DNA of 64,000 bases, taken from NCBI GenBank assembly GCA_965200795.1, contig CBDAVB010000001.1, positions 124,001-188,000 of the forward strand. Direction: 5' to 3'. Shown piece after piece: positions 60,776 through 64,000 of the stretch (the stretch's first letter is position 1; each line of letters starts with the position of its first letter). Source of the stretch: Parashewanella sp965200795 (GTDB taxonomy: Bacteria; Pseudomonadota; Gammaproteobacteria; Enterobacterales; Shewanellaceae). Both the position numbers and the translations under genes were made by a program. Under the pieces are notes generated by a model. That model did not search any database. It saw only the letters and a program-made list of their open reading frames with translations, and was not told the DNA's origin.

Positions 60776-62254
60776 CTAATCTTTGCGAGCCGCAATAAAA
60801 TAACTCTTTATAAGCTCTTCGATTCCGGCTGCTTTTTCGGTTTTGCTTTTTATGCGTCGTTTCGTGGCAAACATCAAAAGTGTCTTACCTCTATATCCGG
60901 GCTTAAAGGGTTCTGCACCACTTTCTAAGGCCGTTTTTACCAGGGTTATTTTTCCTTTCATTATCGCGCACTCTATAGGGCTGAATCCCTCAGTATTCTT
61001 AGCGTGGAAATCAGCTCCCAGTGCCCCCAGGGTTTTAACCATATTCTCAGTGGAAAAATTCATCGCTATATGAAGCGGCGTTTCCTTTTTTTTATCTGCT
61101 GTCACAGTTTCAAGCCCGGCGCCGTATGTGACGAGAGCTTTCAAAATTGAAGTTAACCCGAATTTAGCCGCGGTGTGTATAGGATAATACCCGAATAAGT
61201 TCGGCTGATTAATCTGCCCCCTTTTTTTATGGGATGTTAAATATCTTAATACTTTTTGGTATTCGCGGTTAAAGACCGCATCGTGAAGTTCGGTTATACC
61301 TTGCGGTTTTACTTTTTGCCGGGTTGCCGGTGAGGCTGTATGTAACCTCTCAGATTTTACCCGGCTGTGTTTAAAGTAATTTTTTTTTCGTCCGCTGCTG
61401 TCTGCTTCGGATGCGCTGACACCTGTATTAGGAAATGTGCGTAAGTGAGGCTTTTCTTGACAGTGTTTTTGTTTTTCCTTCGGTACCGGACAGTGTTTTT
61501 GTTTTTCCGTCGGTACTGATTCAGAGTGATTTGTATCTTGCGCTTCAAATAAACTTAAATTGTTAATAATTTCCGCCGGAACAAAATAAATGTCAGCTAC
61601 AGGCTGGTTTTGATACCGGTCGTAACTTCTAACTTCAGATCCGCTTATTTCATGTTTTCGGGCGGCGGCAGGCGCATCAGGAAGAAAATCAGGAAAATCA
61701 GGAACAGTCCCGCTGTCGGGGGTTAATCGCGCCACTGTTTTACCATCTCTGAAAGGGAGATTACTGGCTCCTGAAAGTGAGTGTTCTTCACTTGACGCAT
61801 CACTTTTTGTTTTATTTTCAGCCTGTTGTATAAAATCTATATCATAAAACGGGTTTGATGTTAAATCTTTATATAAGACGTCATCAAACCAGAACGATAA
61901 ACTTGTATTATCAACTGAAGGTGGTGTGTGATTTTGCGTATCAGAGTCCGGACTTCTTGGCGGATTCGCGAATTGGGGCAGCCGATTCCCGGATGAACGA
62001 TTATTCCGGCTTTGATGTGATTCCGCAATAACATATTGTTCGTGATGAAATTTATTTTCCGCGCCGGAGGCGGCATAACCGGCGGGTTCATCGGTAACGG
62101 TAGCATTTGCCGTCCAGAGATTTCCGTTGATAATAGTTTGCCGCTGATGTGCGGTAACTGCTTCAGCGCGGATCCTATCCGGATTTGTTACTTGTTCACA
62201 ATCAAAGAAGCATGTGTCATTTGGGGTAGTGGTTTTGGAATTAGATACGGCCAT
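60776..62254 (-). CDS. Ankyrin-repeat protein, candidate host-directed effector
   Basis: 492 residues from ATG 62254. No signal peptide. The first ~310 residues are polar, Ser/Asn/Glu-rich and likely disordered, with a short tandem repeat (VPTEKQKHC / VPKEKQKHC, encoded by a ~30-bp direct repeat near 61455-61515). Ankyrin repeats fill ~325-480: GITELHDAVFNREYQKVLRY, GYYPIHTAAKFGLTSILKAL, KETPLHIAMNFSTENMVKTL, GFSPIECAIMKGKITLVKTA, GKTLLMFATKRR. The TPLHxA pattern is clear in at least four. Such proteins often bind host targets. Confidence 0.85.
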   Translation of the reverse strand: MAVSNSKTTTPNDTCFFDCEQVTNPDRIRAEAVTAHQRQTIINGNLWTANATVTDEPAGYAASGAENKFHHEQYVIAESHQSRNNRSSGNRLPQFANPPRSPDSDTQNHTPPSVDNTSLSFWFDDVLYKDLTSNPFYDIDFIQQAENKTKSDASSEEHSLSGASNLPFRDGKTVARLTPDSGTVPDFPDFLPDAPAAARKHEISGSEVRSYDRYQNQPVADIYFVPAEIINNLSLFEAQDTNHSESVPTEKQKHCPVPKEKQKHCQEKPHLRTFPNTGVSASEADSSGRKKNYFKHSRVKSERLHTASPATRQKVKPQGITELHDAVFNREYQKVLRYLTSHKKRGQINQPNLFGYYPIHTAAKFGLTSILKALVTYGAGLETVTADKKKETPLHIAMNFSTENMVKTLGALGADFHAKNTEGFSPIECAIMKGKITLVKTALESGAEPFKPGYRGKTLLMFATKRRIKSKTEKAAGIEELIKSYFIAARKD

Positions 62255-62548
62255 AAAATTACGTTAGTCATAGAGTCAGATTTATCACTCAAACTTATCA
62301 CTTATCCGCTTGAGCAGTATATAGCAGTAAATGAAAGATAAATTAAAAGTTATTAATGTTCAGGCTGTAGATATTTTGTTTAAATATCGGGCGTGGAGCT
62401 CAATGCGTGTATTTTCATTCTAAACGGTTTAGCTTTAAAGGTAAAAAACACCAATCACCTTTTTTAGCTTACAGTTGAATTCCGGCCGCCGAAGGTAAGT
62501 AGCCGGCGATAAGTTTCTTCAGCTACTTAAACGGTACGCTTTCTTCCG
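62255..62548. other. Intergenic region with a minimal MITE relic
   Basis: At 62499-62526 lies GTAGCCGGCGATAAG...CTTCAGCTAC flanked by GTAA and an exact TTAA. It keeps just the two ends of the TTAA-associated repeat with its interior deleted. It is 22 nt past the yccF stop. Confidence 0.5.
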
Positions 62549-62968
62549 TCACGCCCCTTGCGCAGGTTTAGTGACAATAGTCTGACCGATTGGCGCTAAG
62601 CTGAGTAAAGCTAATTTCAGGTGCGCGATACCAAACGGAATACCAATGATAGTGATGAAACACGCTATCGCATGCGCTAAATGTCCTATCGCCAACCAGA
62701 CGCCGAACAATAAGAACCAGATAACATTGCCGATAGTGCCGAAGACGCCGGTGCCGATATCACCTTTGCCCCGCGCTGCTGTGCGATTCATTTGTTCTTG
62801 TCCGAACGGCCAGAAGGAGAGCTCGCCCAACACGAAACAGGCCCGGCCAAAAGGAATACCGATAATACTGATAAAACAGATGATACCGACCAGCCACCAT
62901 GCTAATCCCATTAAAAACCCGCCCATGATAAACCATGCGATATTGAAAATCAGGCGAAGTACAGACAT
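62549..62968 (-). CDS. yccF: YccF-family inner-membrane protein
   Basis: 139 residues. Two copies of the YccF domain: WFIMGGFLMGLAWWLVGIIC with FISIIGIPFGRACFVLGELS, then NVIWFLLFGVWLAIGHLAHA with CFITIIGIPFGIAHLKLALL. The GIPFG motif occurs in both. FWPFG lies between. About four membrane helices. Role unclear; in E. coli yccF is next to a permease gene. Stand-alone here between two repeat elements. Confidence 0.92.
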   Translation of the reverse strand: MSVLRLIFNIAWFIMGGFLMGLAWWLVGIICFISIIGIPFGRACFVLGELSFWPFGQEQMNRTAARGKGDIGTGVFGTIGNVIWFLLFGVWLAIGHLAHAIACFITIIGIPFGIAHLKLALLSLAPIGQTIVTKPAQGA

Positions 62969-63005
62969 ATATGTTCTCCGAATGTAAGCAAGTGATTAGT
63001 TATAA

Positions 63006-63162
63006 GTAGCTGGCCATAAGTTTTTTCACTTTTCTGACGTCCGTCTTAAGCACTCTACAGTATTACTCTTGCTTGAAAGACCGCCGGTATTACCGCGCAA
63101 GAGCGCCTTGTGGAACACTTAACCTGAACGTCAAAAAGTTTGAAAAACTTATAGCCGGGTAC
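63006..63162. repeat. MITE-like palindrome, subtype B
   Basis: Ends GTAGCTGGCCATAAGTTTTT and, inverted, GTACCCGGCTATAAGTTTTT. Flanks TATAA and TTTAA. Interior GACCGCCGGTATTACCGC, opposite orientation to the copies at 37585 and 50468. Confidence 0.75.
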
Positions 63163-63301
63163 TTTAAGCCAAAACCATGCCAGTTAAGCCAAAATCATGA
63201 CAGTTAGTTTAAGTTTATGATTTGGCGGTTAATCACTTCACTTAAGCTTAAATTCTGATAATCTCTCAACTTTAAAAGTTGTGTGTTTAGCCTAAATAAT
63301 A

Positions 63302-64000
63302 ATGAAGTTGACCAATAGCCCTGTCGAATTAATTACACTGTTTGGCAGAGATCTTTTTATCAAAAGAGATGATTTACTGCACCCGGAATTCAGCGGTAAC
63401 AAGGCAAGAAAATTCAAATATTTTCTCGATCATCAATTTTCCGATATCTCACATATCGTTAGTTTTGGTTCATGTCAGGCAAATTCACTCTATTCATTGT
63501 CTGCTTTAGCTAAGCTTCGCGACTGGAAACTGAGTTTTTATGTTGATCGCGTTTCACCGCATTTAAAAGATAATCCAAGAGGAAATTACGAGGCGGCAAT
63601 AGCAAATGGCGCTCAAATCGTGATTTTTCCGGAACGGTTAAACACGGATCAGGTCAAGCAAGCCTGGCTTGAGCAATATTATGATGCCAGTACCCTTATT
63701 ATTCCTGAGGGGGGACGCTGCGAGCTTGCCCGTTACGGCGTTTACGAGCTCGCCGGAGAAATTCGGCGCTGGGCTGAAAGGAATCAATATCAGCGGTTAA
63801 AAATATTTTTGCCGTCAGGAACAGGAACAACGGCATTGTTTTTACAGGAATACTTTGTAAACTGCCGGTTAAATATAGAAGTGATAACTTGTGCCGTAGC
63901 CGGCTCAGGTGAGTATTTACGTTCACAGTTCAGTTTACTCAATCCTGATACCAGGGCGCATCCTGCTGTATTAAGTCCGGCTAAGCGTTATCATTTCGCA
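63302..64000 (+). CDS. D-cysteine desulfhydrase / ACC deaminase-like PLP enzyme (runs off the window)
   Basis: ATG 63302 opens MKLTNSPVELITLFGRDLFI, then KRDDLLHPEFSGNKARKFKY with the PLP Lys in SGNKARK, IVSFGSCQANSLYSLSALAK, GNYEAAIANGAQIVIFPERL, LIIPEGGRCELARYGVYELA and KIFLPSGTGTTALFLQEYF with the phosphate-binding SGTGTT. 233 codons are present and the frame is open at the edge; the family is ~300-330 residues. It belongs to the tryptophan-synthase-beta PLP fold. The substrate (D-cysteine or ACC) cannot be told from this part. Confidence 0.8.
   Translation, partial: MKLTNSPVELITLFGRDLFIKRDDLLHPEFSGNKARKFKYFLDHQFSDISHIVSFGSCQANSLYSLSALAKLRDWKLSFYVDRVSPHLKDNPRGNYEAAIANGAQIVIFPERLNTDQVKQAWLEQYYDASTLIIPEGGRCELARYGVYELAGEIRRWAERNQYQRLKIFLPSGTGTTALFLQEYFVNCRLNIEVITCAVAGSGEYLRSQFSLLNPDTRAHPAVLSPAKRYHFA

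Overview
The window looks like the chromosome of a host-associated gammaproteobacterium. recC-recB-recD, the lolC-lolD-lolE run beside a PilZ gene, xthA-yciI-yciB, truC, menA, tesB, ompW and a long QueD-like protein form a gammaproteobacterial backbone. Between them lie insertion sequences, decayed genes and proteins with eukaryote-type modules: ankyrin repeats, a U-box-like domain, two death-domain-like repeats, and PPR repeats with an Smr domain. Endozoicomonadaceae or another intracellular or symbiotic lineage is my inference; no rRNA or other marker is present to prove it.

Layout. 1-4 kb is a graveyard of nested insertions: an ISL3 element cut by the window edge, a tandem pair of YdcZ/DUF606 transporter genes broken by ISL3 and IS5, and an hsdM relic split by a decayed IS982. 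4.1-11.4 kb is an island of unrecognised, effector-like genes, including the U-box-like protein and a methyltransferase-like protein. 11.4-22.4 kb is almost entirely mobile: a truncated recombinase, two inverted copies of one broken ISNCY-like element, IS630, IS256, ISAs1, ISL3 and IS3 relics, with one intact orphan asnB. 22.5-31.5 kb is the recD/recB/recC operon. 31.5-37.8 kb holds a decayed marC, an unknown frameshifted gene, a PilZ gene, lolCDE and a GFA gene split by a small mobile repeat. 38-42.3 kb is a second scrapyard: an ISL3 copy split by a roughly 2.7-kb unit with inverted-repeat ends that carries a broken PPR-Smr gene, then IS1595 and ISAs1 remains. 42.4-64 kb is mostly housekeeping: xthA-yciI-yciB, truC, mioC, menA, tesB, ybaY-like, a GGDEF/EAL protein, ompW, a dihydroorotase, QueD-like, an M23 peptidase, yccF and the start of a D-cysteine desulfhydrase/ACC deaminase-like gene. 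Putative effectors are interspersed: the death-domain-like protein, the ankyrin protein and a Cys-rich membrane protein.

Two themes connect the region. First, an accessory protein set that would make sense acting inside a eukaryotic host cell. Second, heavy transposition with reductive decay, including a roughly 155-bp palindromic repeat family with ends GTAGCTGACCATAAG inserted at TTAA-like sites. That family occurs at least seven times here, counting fragments, and one copy cleanly interrupts a gene. No tRNA, rRNA or CRISPR array was seen.
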